DNA of 64,000 bases from Shewanella salipaludis. Its GTDB lineage: Bacteria; Pseudomonadota; Gammaproteobacteria; Enterobacterales; Shewanellaceae. Where the stretch lies: contig NZ_JAAXYH010000005.1 in NCBI RefSeq assembly GCF_012911865.1, forward strand, positions 124,001 to 188,000. Direction: 5' to 3'. Shown here piece by piece: positions 51,796 to 60,299 of this stretch. The notes below the pieces were generated by a model, which was not told the DNA's origin, ran no database searches, and was given only the letters and a program-made list of their open reading frames with translations. The position numbers and the translations under genes are program-made. Numbering within the stretch: position 1 is the stretch's first letter; every line of letters starts with the position of its first letter.

Positions 51796-53139
51796 TTACA
51801 GCCCCATGCAGTTGGCGTAATAAGTCACAGTCGCTGGCCAGTCCGAGAACACCCCCAGCACCCCTATGTCTTTTGCCAGCACGTCCAGTAACTCCAGGGC
51901 ATCGCCCTCGTTATCTATCGCCTCCGTGACCCCCTGATAATACCAACCGCCGCCGTCCTTGAGCAGGCCGGAACGCTCCAGTGACCAGGCGATGATGTCC
52001 AGCCCGGCGGCCTTGGCCGCGAGCGCATACTCAGAGGGCATGAGCTTGTTGTTGGCATCCAGGGCCACCAAGACCCACAGCGGCGGAGCTATGATCTCGA
52101 CCCCCTGGGTCTTGAGTTCCGCCATGCCGGGCGTCCAGGTCGTGGCATCCTGAGGGTTGAAACTCGTGTCGAAATCATACCTGTCGTCCAGGAATACCGC
52201 CTGCTTGGCAAATTCCGGGGCATTGGCGATCCAGTACTTCACATCCTCCAGGCTGAACGACTGAGGATAAACCTGGCCGGGATCGACGCCGGCGGCGCTG
52301 TATTCATCCAGCATCTTCTGGGCATAGTCTTGCTGACTCATGCCGTCGAAGGGCATGGGCACGCTTGGCGCCTTCAGCTCGGGCGTCATCTTCACCCCGG
52401 CCGCCTTAAAGAGTGCAATGCTTTCGGCGTGGGTCATGAGTGTGCCATTGCCGGCGTAGAGATCCGTGCGCCAGCCCGGGGTGCCCGCCATATAGGCCTC
52501 GACCGTGGTGGCCTCGGGATTGGCACCGTCCATCTTGCCTTTGAGTGTCTTGAATTCGGCCAGGCTGATATCCGAGGTGCAACAGGTGGCCGAGGCGCTG
52601 ATGCCGTTGGCCGGATCGGCAGGACTGAATCCCTGGCTGCATTTGTTGGCCAGTTCCGGAATAGCGAGGATATTGGTGGTGGTCGCCAGATCGCACTGGG
52701 AGTGACGGCATACCAGCTGTTTGTCGGCGGTGAAGGTGACATCACATTCCACTATGCCGGCGCCCGAGTCGATCGCCGCCTGATAGGATTCTTTGGTGTG
52801 CTCGGGAAATTGCAGCGCCGCACCGCGATGCCCTATGGCAAAGTCTGTGCGGTAGAAGCTGTTATTCCGGCATTGGCTCAACGTATCTTTTAGCTCACCC
52901 GCCGGCAGCTGATCGACCAGAAATAGGGGTCTGGGTCCCGGGTGTGCCATGACCTTGGCAACCTCTTGTGCCGGCGGTATCTCTGCCTGTGGATCATCTG
53001 TCCCCTGTGCCTTGTCACTGTTGCAGGCGCTGAGCAGCATGCCACAAGAGAGGAGCAGCCATAATGGGCTCGGTTTGAGCGCTTGGGTTCTGAGTGTCGG
53101 GAGATTGAGTGTCGGGGGATTGAGGGGTATCTGTGTCAT
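51796..53139 (-). CDS. Glycerophosphodiester phosphodiesterase-like lipoprotein
   Basis: A 447-residue secreted protein of the GDPD fold, which hydrolyses deacylated phospholipids to glycerol-3-phosphate and an alcohol. Lipobox LLSAC at residues about 35-39 follows an unusually long, Pro- and Leu-rich N-region that includes the repeat TLNLPTL; an internal start is not available. The active-site blocks are [20 protein letters not shown] near 98-117, [21 protein letters not shown] and MTPELKAP. The protein is longer than typical GDPDs (250-350) with a Cys-rich insert CCTSD near 184. The gene may cooperate with PhoD in phosphate recovery. A PHO-like half element, TGTCATAAATCT, lies upstream (minus strand, near 53240-53253). 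Confidence 0.88.
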   Translation of the reverse strand: MTQIPLNPPTLNLPTLRTQALKPSPLWLLLSCGMLLSACNSDKAQGTDDPQAEIPPAQEVAKVMAHPGPRPLFLVDQLPAGELKDTLSQCRNNSFYRTDFAIGHRGAALQFPEHTKESYQAAIDSGAGIVECDVTFTADKQLVCRHSQCDLATTTNILAIPELANKCSQGFSPADPANGISASATCCTSDISLAEFKTLKGKMDGANPEATTVEAYMAGTPGWRTDLYAGNGTLMTHAESIALFKAAGVKMTPELKAPSVPMPFDGMSQQDYAQKMLDEYSAAGVDPGQVYPQSFSLEDVKYWIANAPEFAKQAVFLDDRYDFDTSFNPQDATTWTPGMAELKTQGVEIIAPPLWVLVALDANNKLMPSEYALAAKAAGLDIIAWSLERSGLLKDGGGWYYQGVTEAIDNEGDALELLDVLAKDIGVLGVFSDWPATVTYYANCMGL

Positions 53140-53466
53140 CTGGGTGTCATCCTTTGGGTTTCTTGGTGAGCATCCTCGAGCCTGAGTGTGGCGTTCATGG
53201 ATGGCCAGGCGAGGTTAATGCCGCTATGTGACTCTATGACCAAAGATTTATGACACTTGGCGCGTGCCTCTCCATCCCATGTTGCCTATGCAGATATGGT
53301 GCGAGACCCACTCCTGTGTTGCTGGCGGGAATCCGGACTCTCACCTATATTTCTAAGGTAAGTCTTGGGCTTAAGTCGCTTACGGAACACGGGCGGGTTA
53401 ATAATTGTACAGCCGGAAGCTGTGTGCTAGTCTTTGCTTGTTAAATTGTTAATGGGATGTAAATAA
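53140..53466. other. Divergent control region of GDPD and PilZ-like gene
   Basis: A 327-base gap without a gene. On the minus strand it contains TGTCATAAATCT followed by GGTCATAG and AGTCACAT; these resemble PHO-box units but are spaced 14 and 8 bases, not 11, so PhoB control of GDPD is uncertain. A GGGATG serves as ribosome site of the PilZ-like gene. Confidence 0.35.
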
Positions 53467-54096
53467 ATGCCTCATGGATCGAATCTAACAGAAGAAGAGC
53501 TCGCGTGTTTCAGCGAGTTATTTTCACCCTCGAGTCTGCTCAAGCGGAATTCGCAGGATCCCGTCACCGTCATCACAGAGATCCCCTCAGGGTTGGCCTC
53601 CATCATGGGAAGGTCGAGATTAACCCTGTGGGTCGAGCTGGGGCATTACAAGCTGTGGTTTACCGTCAGCGTGGGCAAGGATGAACTGGGACAATTCAGC
53701 GCCTCTCTGGGGATCCCAGAGATCCTGGACGTGCGCGGCTGTGAACGTTGCTGGCGTTTAACCGAAGTCGACAACATAGAGGTGTATGACAGGCAGCGGC
53801 GCCAGGAGGTGACTGTGTTGTCCTTATCCAGTTCGGGTATCGCCTTACAGATTGCCTCTGAGGCGGTTGCCCGGCGCTTGATGCATCGCCGCGAGATCCA
53901 GCTAAAGCTGCCGGGGGCAGAGCCCATGACCCTGGGGTTTGAACCCTTGAGGGTCGAAAAGGGCATAATGGCCGCGAGGATCAGTACCTTAGGCAAGGAT
54001 AAGGACACCCTGAGACGATTTCTGTTTCAGCAGCATAGATCCAAGTATGCCTATCTGTATCGCAACCTGGGTTTTCCCGAATTCGAGGGCAGCTGA
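53467..54096 (+). CDS. Divergent PilZ-like domain protein
   Basis: A 209-residue soluble protein. The C-terminal half reads like a degenerate PilZ domain: DRQRRQEVTVLSLSSSGIALQI near 107-128 occupies the place of RxxxR and D/N-x-S-x2-G, followed by beta strands and a helical RRFLFQQHRSKYAYLYRN tail. The canonical RxxxR and the Asp/Asn of the second motif are missing, so binding of cyclic di-GMP is doubtful. The N-terminal half has a YcgR-like beta layout. It stands alone in front of a PspB-like gene of opposite strand. The assignment is moderate only. Confidence 0.5.
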   Translation: MPHGSNLTEEELACFSELFSPSSLLKRNSQDPVTVITEIPSGLASIMGRSRLTLWVELGHYKLWFTVSVGKDELGQFSASLGIPEILDVRGCERCWRLTEVDNIEVYDRQRRQEVTVLSLSSSGIALQIASEAVARRLMHRREIQLKLPGAEPMTLGFEPLRVEKGIMAARISTLGKDKDTLRRFLFQQHRSKYAYLYRNLGFPEFEGS

Positions 54097-54165
54097 TGCT
54101 GCCCTCGGGCCATCTAGTTAGCCCGACTCAGGCTCTCGCTAGCCGCAGGTGCTAGCCGCCAGGTC

Positions 54166-54378
54166 TCAGAGGCGGTTAATTTCCTCACCCAATTGGTAGT
54201 TCTTATCCGTCACTATGGTTTCCAGGGTGGACACCCTGGTTTTTAATTTGCCGATCTCGGCTTGCAGCGCCTGTATGGTTTCATCATCGGTAGCCGACTT
54301 TTTGTTGTTGTATTCCTTGAAGATTTTGTAAGCGAATACACAAATGATGGTGATTGCGGCCAGGGTGAAAGGGTTCAT
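54166..54378 (-). CDS. Small membrane protein, PspB-like
   Basis: A 70-residue protein with one N-terminal membrane helix (LAAITIICVFAYKIF) and a basic KEYNNKK followed by a coiled coil (ETIQALQAEIGKLKTRVSTLE split by heptads, then TIVTDKNYQLGEEI). Layout and size resemble PspB of the phage-shock response, but no pspA or pspC is next to it. AAGGAGAG lies 4 bases before ATG 54378; the frame extends 23 codons upstream without a ribosome site. The gene starts 71 bases after the aminopeptidase stop and may be transcribed with it. Confidence 0.6.
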   Translation of the reverse strand: MNPFTLAAITIICVFAYKIFKEYNNKKSATDDETIQALQAEIGKLKTRVSTLETIVTDKNYQLGEEINRL

Positions 54379-54449
54379 GTCACTCTCCTTCGTGATATGT
54401 CCGGCGACAGGATGGCTGCTATTTCGCCATCCTGTCGCCAGGGGCATTA

Positions 54450-57083
54450 TTACATCATCTTGTCTTTTATCAACACGCAGCGCTGTTCCCGCTGGCGGGT
54501 TTCCAGCAGGGCCCTGCGGGTCAGTGCCGACAGCTCTGTTTGCTGCTCCAATGCCTGGCTCAATGCCGCTATGCCGGCATGGCTGCAGTCTGTTGGCAGC
54601 AGCAGGTTGGCGTAGCTGCGCATGAATACCGGCCCCTTCTTATCCAGGGTCATCAGCTTGTCCAGGCGCTGTTCGGCGGTGGCGGCACTGAGCAGTTTCT
54701 GCTCCGCCGGATAGAGGTGTGCCATGGCGGTGCGCAGCTTGGAGAAGGGGATGTCTGTGTTCGTCTGGATACGCTCCAGCCATTGACGCTTGATACCGGC
54801 TTCGGGTCGTACCACTTCGGCGGCAATGGCGGCCTTCTGCCCTGAATCAGACTGATCTGCCAGGGCTGCTTGTTTCAACATGGCGGCACTGTTGGGATAG
54901 TCATAACGATTGAGCTGAGTGATGATGGCCCAACGTGTATCTTGATCTATCTTCAGCCCCTTGATTTGGCTGTCGCCATGGAGCAGCTGGGCCAGATGTT
55001 GCAGGCTGTTGCCATCGCTCGCCAGGCTCAGGTAGGCATTGAACCAACGGCGCTGAAAATCACTGTCGTCGCTGGTCTCCATGGCTCTGCGCAGGCTCAT
55101 CTGTGCCAAGGCCTTGATGACCTTGTCGGCATAATGCTGTCGAGCCGGCGCCATCAGATTGAGGTAGTCCTTGGCATCCAGGAGCGTCGCTATGATCTGG
55201 CCGACCAGGGTGTAGTCGGTTTCCTGGGGGGCGTTGACAATTACGGCACTCAGGTATTGATCCAGGCCCAGCTTGCCGTCTCTGACGCTGTCCCACAGGC
55301 TCTGCCATAACATAGATCGCAACAGGGGATCGGCAACCTTGCTCAGGTTCTGTCTGGCGGTGTCGAAGGATTGGGCATCCAGTTCGACTTTGACATAACC
55401 CCAGTCCTGATAGTTGGGGTACACCAGGGCTGGGCAAGCTTGGCCGACCAGCTCAGAGACTTGGGTGCGCTGTCCCTTGTAGGTCACGGCCACGCTGGTT
55501 TGTTTTTGCAGCTCACGGTGTCCCTGACCGAAGAGCGCGACCTGCACCTTCTGTTCCCTGAGGGTCGGCAACTCGGCACTGGCCGGGGTCTGCACCAGGC
55601 TGAAGCTGTCAATCCGGCCATTCTTGCAGCTGAATTCGGCTTTGAGCGTGTTGACCCCGGCGCTGTATAGCCAGTCCCGGGTCCATTGGCTCAGATCCCG
55701 TCCGGCGGCCTTGGCCAGGCTGTCGATAAAATCGCTCAGCTCGGCATTCTGATAACTGTATTGCTGCAGGTATTGCTGTACGCCACGACGGAACACGTCT
55801 TCACCGAGCAGGTGACGCAGTTGTTTCAGGGTCGATGCACCTTTCTGGTAAGTGATGGCGTCTATGTTGTCGAAGGCATTCTGGGTGGTGGCCACGGGCA
55901 CTTCTATGGGATGGGTCGTCACCAGACTGTCCTGGGTGTAGGCGCTCTGTTTACCGCCGGCATAGAAGCTGCGCCAGGCATAGTCAAACTCGGTCGCCTG
56001 GCTGGTGGCCAGGGTGCCCATGAAGGAGGCGAAGCTCTCGTTTAACCACAGGCCATTCCACCATTTCATGGTGACCAGATCGCCAAACCACTGATGGGCC
56101 ATCTCATGCATTATCACCCCGGCGAGCCGTTGTTTCTGCTGAGAGGTCATGGCCGCCTTATAGAGGAATCTGTCCTCGGTGAAGGTGATGGCGCCGGCGT
56201 TTTCCATTGCTCCATAGAGGAAGTCCGGCACCAGCAGTTGATCGTATTTCTTGAAGGGGTAAGGAATGCCGAAGTAATCATCGAAGAAGGCCAGCCCCTG
56301 CTTGGTATACCTGAACCAATCGCTCGGCGTGACCTGGCCGGCCACGGATTGGCGGGCGAACAAGCGCATGGGGTATTTGCCCGAGTTGTCCTGCCACACA
56401 TGATAGGGTCCGGCATGCATGGAAAAGTTATAGGGACTCAGTTTGGGGGTGACGGGGAAAGTCCAGCGGTTGAGTTCGCCTTGGGGTTCGACCCGGGTCT
56501 CACGCATGGTGCTGATCACCTGCCAGTCCTTGGGGGCCGTCACGCTGAGTTTATAATTGGCCTTGAGATCCGGTTGATCGAATACCGCAAACATCTGCTG
56601 CGCCGCCGCCGGTTCGAAATGGGAATAGAGGTACACCTTGTTGTCTATGGGATCGACAAATCTATGCAGGCCTTCGCCGTTGGTGCTGTGAAGTCGGCTG
56701 AAGTCGACCTCCAGGATGTTGGCACCCGTATTGAGCAGATCGGCGTTGATGCTGATGTAGGCACCGTTATAGTTAGGGTAGAGAGGCTTACCGTTGACCA
56801 GCAGGTGTTTGATCTTGGCCTGGTTGAGATCCAGGGTCAAGGGACTGCTGTTGTCGCTGAGGTTGAAGCTGATCTTGGTGTTGGCACCGAACTCTATGCC
56901 GCCCGTGAGTTGAAAGTCCAGTTCATAGCTGACATCCGACACCCGTGCCGAGCGCTCGGCCGCCTGTTGTTGGCTGATGTAATGGCTGCCGTCTCTGGGG
57001 GGAATGTGGGCTGGCTGGGTGCTGCTGCAGGCGAACAGGCCGCCGCAGATGAGGGCGATGAGGCTGGCTTTTAACTGTGTCAC
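54450..57083 (-). CDS. pepN: M1-family aminopeptidase N, lipoprotein form
   Basis: An 877-residue zinc aminopeptidase. The N-terminus has a lipobox (LFACSS), unlike cytosolic PepN, so it should be anchored in the envelope. Domain order is beta saddle (40-230), thermolysin-like catalytic domain and a helical C-domain. Catalytic signatures are YGAMENAGAITF near 290 (exopeptidase GxMEN) and HEMAHQWFGDLVTMKWW near 325, followed by NESFASF with the third zinc ligand. The start is GTG with AGGA 9 bases upstream. It releases N-terminal residues from periplasmic peptides. The sub-type resembles the Streptomyces lividans PepN class. Confidence 0.94.
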   Translation of the reverse strand: MTQLKASLIALICGGLFACSSTQPAHIPPRDGSHYISQQQAAERSARVSDVSYELDFQLTGGIEFGANTKISFNLSDNSSPLTLDLNQAKIKHLLVNGKPLYPNYNGAYISINADLLNTGANILEVDFSRLHSTNGEGLHRFVDPIDNKVYLYSHFEPAAAQQMFAVFDQPDLKANYKLSVTAPKDWQVISTMRETRVEPQGELNRWTFPVTPKLSPYNFSMHAGPYHVWQDNSGKYPMRLFARQSVAGQVTPSDWFRYTKQGLAFFDDYFGIPYPFKKYDQLLVPDFLYGAMENAGAITFTEDRFLYKAAMTSQQKQRLAGVIMHEMAHQWFGDLVTMKWWNGLWLNESFASFMGTLATSQATEFDYAWRSFYAGGKQSAYTQDSLVTTHPIEVPVATTQNAFDNIDAITYQKGASTLKQLRHLLGEDVFRRGVQQYLQQYSYQNAELSDFIDSLAKAAGRDLSQWTRDWLYSAGVNTLKAEFSCKNGRIDSFSLVQTPASAELPTLREQKVQVALFGQGHRELQKQTSVAVTYKGQRTQVSELVGQACPALVYPNYQDWGYVKVELDAQSFDTARQNLSKVADPLLRSMLWQSLWDSVRDGKLGLDQYLSAVIVNAPQETDYTLVGQIIATLLDAKDYLNLMAPARQHYADKVIKALAQMSLRRAMETSDDSDFQRRWFNAYLSLASDGNSLQHLAQLLHGDSQIKGLKIDQDTRWAIITQLNRYDYPNSAAMLKQAALADQSDSGQKAAIAAEVVRPEAGIKRQWLERIQTNTDIPFSKLRTAMAHLYPAEQKLLSAATAEQRLDKLMTLDKKGPVFMRSYANLLLPTDCSHAGIAALSQALEQQTELSALTRRALLETRQREQRCVLIKDKMM

Positions 57084-57211
57084 TGAATGAGTCCTTTGAT
57101 AGCAATAAAAGGTTTATTTCCCGCGCCCATCTTGTGGCAGGGCGCTCTGGCCGGGGGATTTTTGCGTCTTACACTACGCTATTTACCGGGCTTAACCAAT
57201 GTTAAATATGT

Positions 57212-57238
57212 AAAAAAAACCAGCCCGGCGGGCTGGTT
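57212..57238 (-). terminator. Terminator after lpoB
   Basis: AACCAGCCC-GGC-GGGCTGGTT, a 9-bp perfect stem, is followed on the minus strand by eight T residues (57212-57219 as A on the plus strand). It lies 39 bases beyond the lpoB stop, marking the end of the slyX-def-COG3014-lpoB operon. Confidence 0.93.
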
Positions 57239-57276
57239 CGGCTGTGTCGATTGGACTTTGGCGCCCTATCGTCGTT

Positions 57277-57870
57277 TTATAAGCCCAGGAAGGACTTGGA
57301 TTTCATCTTGCGGATTTCCTTTTCATCGGACCACTCGATCAGCCCGGTTTCCAAATCCATCAAACGCATGGTCATCTTGTAATACACGTCCTTGGTGCTG
57401 CCATCTTGCTTCACTATGCTGGACAGGTTGCCGTACAGCATATATTGGGCACCAATCTGGCGGCCAAATTTGATCGCAGTGGAAGGATCTACCATGCCGG
57501 CATTGTTCTGGTAATCCAGTTGCTTGCGCACTGTGTCTACCTTGGTCATATCGATGAAACGGAACCGGCCCGAGCGCAACAATTTATTGCTGATCGAGTC
57601 TGTGACTGACTCTGTGTCTATATGCTCCGAGGTCTTGTTCTTGACCCTGTCGACGAAGATGATGGGGCGGCTATTGGCTGTCATGGCCGCCACGGGGGGA
57701 TAGACCAGCATGCTGTCGACCATCTTGGCGGCGATGGCCTGCAGATCGCTCGAGCCGAAGTTTTCGTTGACCGTTTCGACTTCGGTTGCGTCGCCATACT
57801 CCACCTTGGATTGACAGGCCCCCAGGCCCATGAGTGCCGCCAGGATAAAAATCAGTTTGAATTGTTTCAT
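57277..57870 (-). CDS. lpoB: Penicillin-binding protein activator LpoB
   Basis: A 197-residue outer-membrane lipoprotein that reaches through the periplasm to activate PBP1b. The signal ends in the lipobox GLGAC (near 17-21), a short linker follows, and the globular domain shows IIFVDRVKNKTSEHID, SISNKLLRSGRFRFID and GAQYMLYGNLSSIVKQDG, typical of LpoB. The linker is shorter than in E. coli. ATG 57870 (with GGAA upstream) is favoured over one four codons earlier. It follows the COG3014 lipoprotein by about 20 bases, a pairing known in Shewanella and Vibrio. Confidence 0.93.
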   Translation of the reverse strand: MKQFKLIFILAALMGLGACQSKVEYGDATEVETVNENFGSSDLQAIAAKMVDSMLVYPPVAAMTANSRPIIFVDRVKNKTSEHIDTESVTDSISNKLLRSGRFRFIDMTKVDTVRKQLDYQNNAGMVDPSTAIKFGRQIGAQYMLYGNLSSIVKQDGSTKDVYYKMTMRLMDLETGLIEWSDEKEIRKMKSKSFLGL

Positions 57871-57892
57871 AGTCGGTTCCATTAAGTGATTG

Positions 57893-59260
57893 CTAGATGA
57901 TTATTGTATAAAAACGTGTGACATTGCCAGTGTCTATCGCCCATACCAATGTGCTTCTGCCCGGTTGGACAGCTATCTGTGCCCTGGCATTGTCGAGGCT
58001 GAGGTCATAGTTCCCCGCATCCAGGAAGCGCCTGGCCAGCTGTGCCTGACGCGGCAATGTCAGCCAGCTGCGCCTGTCTGCCTGCTCCGTGACTATGTTG
58101 AACAGCTGCATCGCGATCCCTGCGATATCGCCGCCCGTGCCGTTGCCATGTTTATCGACCTGGCGATTCATCTCGGATTTGGCATATACCCGGGCGACCT
58201 GGCGCACCAAGGCAGCCGGCAGGCTTTCTTTCAATGCCGTGATGGCCAGGGCATCGATATTGGCTATCGGCGCCAACTTGAGCACGCTTCCCAGGCCCTG
58301 GACCCGTGCCGGCGCCACTGGCGTCCGGTTCGGCAGGTAGGTTGCCAGAGATACCGTCTGCCAATTGCCATGAAGGGTGAATGGCACTGTCAGGCTCTGT
58401 TTTTCCGGCACGAACCCCCGCTCCAACATCATGATGAGCTGCCCCTGCTGTGGTCCAGGGGGGGAGGCATCGCCCCAGCGCCGCTTAAACTCCTCGTACT
58501 GGGGCATCTGCAGCTGTTTGGCCAAACGCACCAAATCCTGTTGTAAATAAGGGTTGTCCGGGGTGATCTGCGCCGCCTTGCGGTAATCTATGAAGGCATC
58601 ATTGGCTTCACCCAAGAGTTCATGCAACACCCCGGTAGTATAGTAACTGTAGGCGTTGAGGAAGGAGCTGGTCACAGTGCCGGCGGCTTGCCCCAGTCGG
58701 CTGACTTCGGCATCTATGGTGCCATTGGCCATGGCCTGCACCGAGGCTTGCGATGCCTGGTACCTGGCCTGTTCGCTGCTCTGCAGCTCGTTGCTGCGGC
58801 GCACTTCGACCAAGGCGCCCTGAGGATCACCGCTGAACAGATAGTTGAGCGCCTGGTATTGATGCAGCATGATGCGTTCATAACCCGGGCCACGATAGGG
58901 GATGGCATTGTCGTTGAGCAACAGACTGCTGCCGGTGGCACCTATGGCGCTCAGGCTGATTTTCGCCTTGTCGTCGAAGGCCTGATAGGCAGCGACGGCC
59001 TGCTGGTAATAGTCTTTGCTGGCGCCGAAATCGCCATTGATCTGCGCCACCCGACCCGCTTCCTGAGCATAGAGCAAGCCATCCTGGCCCGGGATCTTGT
59101 CGGCCAGGCGTGCCGCCACGGCCTGAGAGTCAGCGCCGTTGAGGCGCTGTTTCACCGAGGTCAGTTGCGCCGGATAGTTGATAAAAATGCTGTTGGCGGC
59201 GCAGCCACAGAGGCATAGCGCAAGGGAGAAAGAGGCGAGCAGCAGAGGAGCGCGTGTCAT
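57893..59260 (-). CDS. COG3014-family lipoprotein
   Basis: A 455-residue lipoprotein (lipobox LCLCGCAAN, Cys near 20) with TPR-like helical repeats in the first half (GDFGASKDYYQQAVAAYQAF, SGDPQGALVEVRRSNELQS) and a beta-rich second half. COG3014 proteins of unknown function regularly accompany lpoB, so a role in periplasmic peptidoglycan-synthesis control is likely. Its ATG overlaps the stop of the peptide deformylase gene (ATGA) and lpoB follows, so all are in one operon. An YPAQLTSVKQ segment after the lipid anchor is a family feature. The molecular function is unknown. Confidence 0.85.
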   Translation of the reverse strand: MTRAPLLLASFSLALCLCGCAANSIFINYPAQLTSVKQRLNGADSQAVAARLADKIPGQDGLLYAQEAGRVAQINGDFGASKDYYQQAVAAYQAFDDKAKISLSAIGATGSSLLLNDNAIPYRGPGYERIMLHQYQALNYLFSGDPQGALVEVRRSNELQSSEQARYQASQASVQAMANGTIDAEVSRLGQAAGTVTSSFLNAYSYYTTGVLHELLGEANDAFIDYRKAAQITPDNPYLQQDLVRLAKQLQMPQYEEFKRRWGDASPPGPQQGQLIMMLERGFVPEKQSLTVPFTLHGNWQTVSLATYLPNRTPVAPARVQGLGSVLKLAPIANIDALAITALKESLPAALVRQVARVYAKSEMNRQVDKHGNGTGGDIAGIAMQLFNIVTEQADRRSWLTLPRQAQLARRFLDAGNYDLSLDNARAQIAVQPGRSTLVWAIDTGNVTRFYTIII

Positions 59261-59814
59261 TCCTGCGTCCCATAGGTTGGGCCTGGCAGTTTCGGGTTCT
59301 GCTGCCCAGACAGCTGCTCCGGCATTTTGACCCGTTCGCGCAGGGTGATCCCCTGAAGATGATCATACTCGTGCTGGAAGATGCGGGCGATAAAGCCACT
59401 GAATTCGGCCGTCTGCCAGATGCCATCCAGATCTTGATATCTGACGCCGACGCTCCTATGCCTCCAGATGTTCAGTCGGCATCCGGGCAAGGACAAGCAG
59501 CCTTCCTCGCCAACGACCAGGTCGGGCGACCGGGTGATAATCTCAGGGTTGACCAGCACCAGTGGCGCCATAGTGGGCGCAGCAGGGTAACGCGGATTGG
59601 GGTGCGATGCCATGATAAACATGGCTTTAGAGCTATGAACCTGGGGCGCTGCAATGCCGCCCCCCTGAGCCGCCAGCATTGTGGCGAGCATCTTGCCGGC
59701 CAAGGCGGTTAACTCGGCGTCGAAGTTGGTGACCCGTGCGGCGGTTTGAGTCAAGATGGCTTCACCCGCCTGGGCCAGGCTTAAACTCTCATGACTCCTC
59801 TGATGACTGGGCAT
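59257..59814 (-). CDS. def: Peptide deformylase
   Basis: A 185-residue metalloenzyme that removes the formyl group from new proteins. All three family motifs are intact: GGGIAAPQV (near 51), EGCLSLPG (near 103) and QHEYDHLQG with HExDH (near 147). It is probably an accessory copy, since the main def normally pairs with fmt elsewhere; sequence alone cannot prove that. The C-terminal tail is Pro/Gln-rich. AAGGAATGCG precedes the ATG. It overlaps the downstream COG3014 gene by 4 bases, an unusual coupling of a cytosolic deformylase to envelope lipoproteins. Confidence 0.94.
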   Translation of the reverse strand: MPSHQRSHESLSLAQAGEAILTQTAARVTNFDAELTALAGKMLATMLAAQGGGIAAPQVHSSKAMFIMASHPNPRYPAAPTMAPLVLVNPEIITRSPDLVVGEEGCLSLPGCRLNIWRHRSVGVRYQDLDGIWQTAEFSGFIARIFQHEYDHLQGITLRERVKMPEQLSGQQNPKLPGPTYGTQE

Positions 59815-59838
59815 CGCATTCCTTTACTTAAGAGTGGG

Positions 59839-60051
59839 TCAATAGTGTGGCGGCGGTGTTTCTTCTGCGGCGCTGGCCATATTGCTCGGCTCCATCGCCT
59901 GCAGTTTACCTATTAATAGCTGAATTTGCTGCTGTTGAGTAGCCATTAAACGATTAAGTTTGATCACTTCCTGATTCAATTCTTCGACCGTGAGCTCCTG
60001 AAAAGCCAGTTTCATTTCCAGCTCATCTATCTGTTGTTGCGTTTGTTGCAT
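59839..60051 (-). CDS. slyX: SlyX protein
   Basis: A 70-residue protein, mostly one coiled coil. The family pattern is clear: residues 8-25 ([18 protein letters not shown]), then [10 protein letters not shown] and a disordered tail ending PPPHY. SlyX function is unknown; in E. coli it lies next to slyD. Here it heads the def-COG3014-lpoB operon, 24 bases before def. AGAGGTAATAG precedes the ATG. Confidence 0.93.
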   Translation of the reverse strand: MQQTQQQIDELEMKLAFQELTVEELNQEVIKLNRLMATQQQQIQLLIGKLQAMEPSNMASAAEETPPPHY

Positions 60052-60250
60052 CTATTACCTCTGATAGGGACCCTAGGGTCAAGTTTGACGCCATCCTGAC
60101 TAATATGAGGAAGAGTCCTGGTGCCTGTATCGTGACTCGCCGCCGAGTATACAAGGTCGCGCCGCGTTTAGCGGTTTTTTGTGAGTGTAACCTGCCGACC
60201 TGAGGTTTTCTAGCACAGGATAGCCTGCGGTGTGGGGCGGATGCTAAAGG

Positions 60251-60276
60251 AAAAGGCGGGGAAGTCCCCGCCTTTT
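60251..60276. terminator. Bidirectional terminator after the giant surface protein
   Basis: AAAAGGCGGGG-AAGT-CCCCGCCTTTT is an 11-bp perfect stem with an A run on one side and a T run on the other, so it can act in both directions. It lies 24 bases past the stop of the large minus-strand gene. Confidence 0.93.
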
Positions 60277-60299
60277 CAGTTGAGCCGCTCGGCCCTTGC

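Noticed and set aside
53217..53256. PHO box upstream of the GDPD lipoprotein gene.
   Set aside because: One unit matches well, but the neighbouring TCA-containing units are spaced 14 and 8 bases instead of 11, so it is not called as a site.
56094..57074. A 326-codon plus-strand frame opposite pepN.
   Set aside because: Antisense to the start half of the aminopeptidase; the translation shows no conserved motif.
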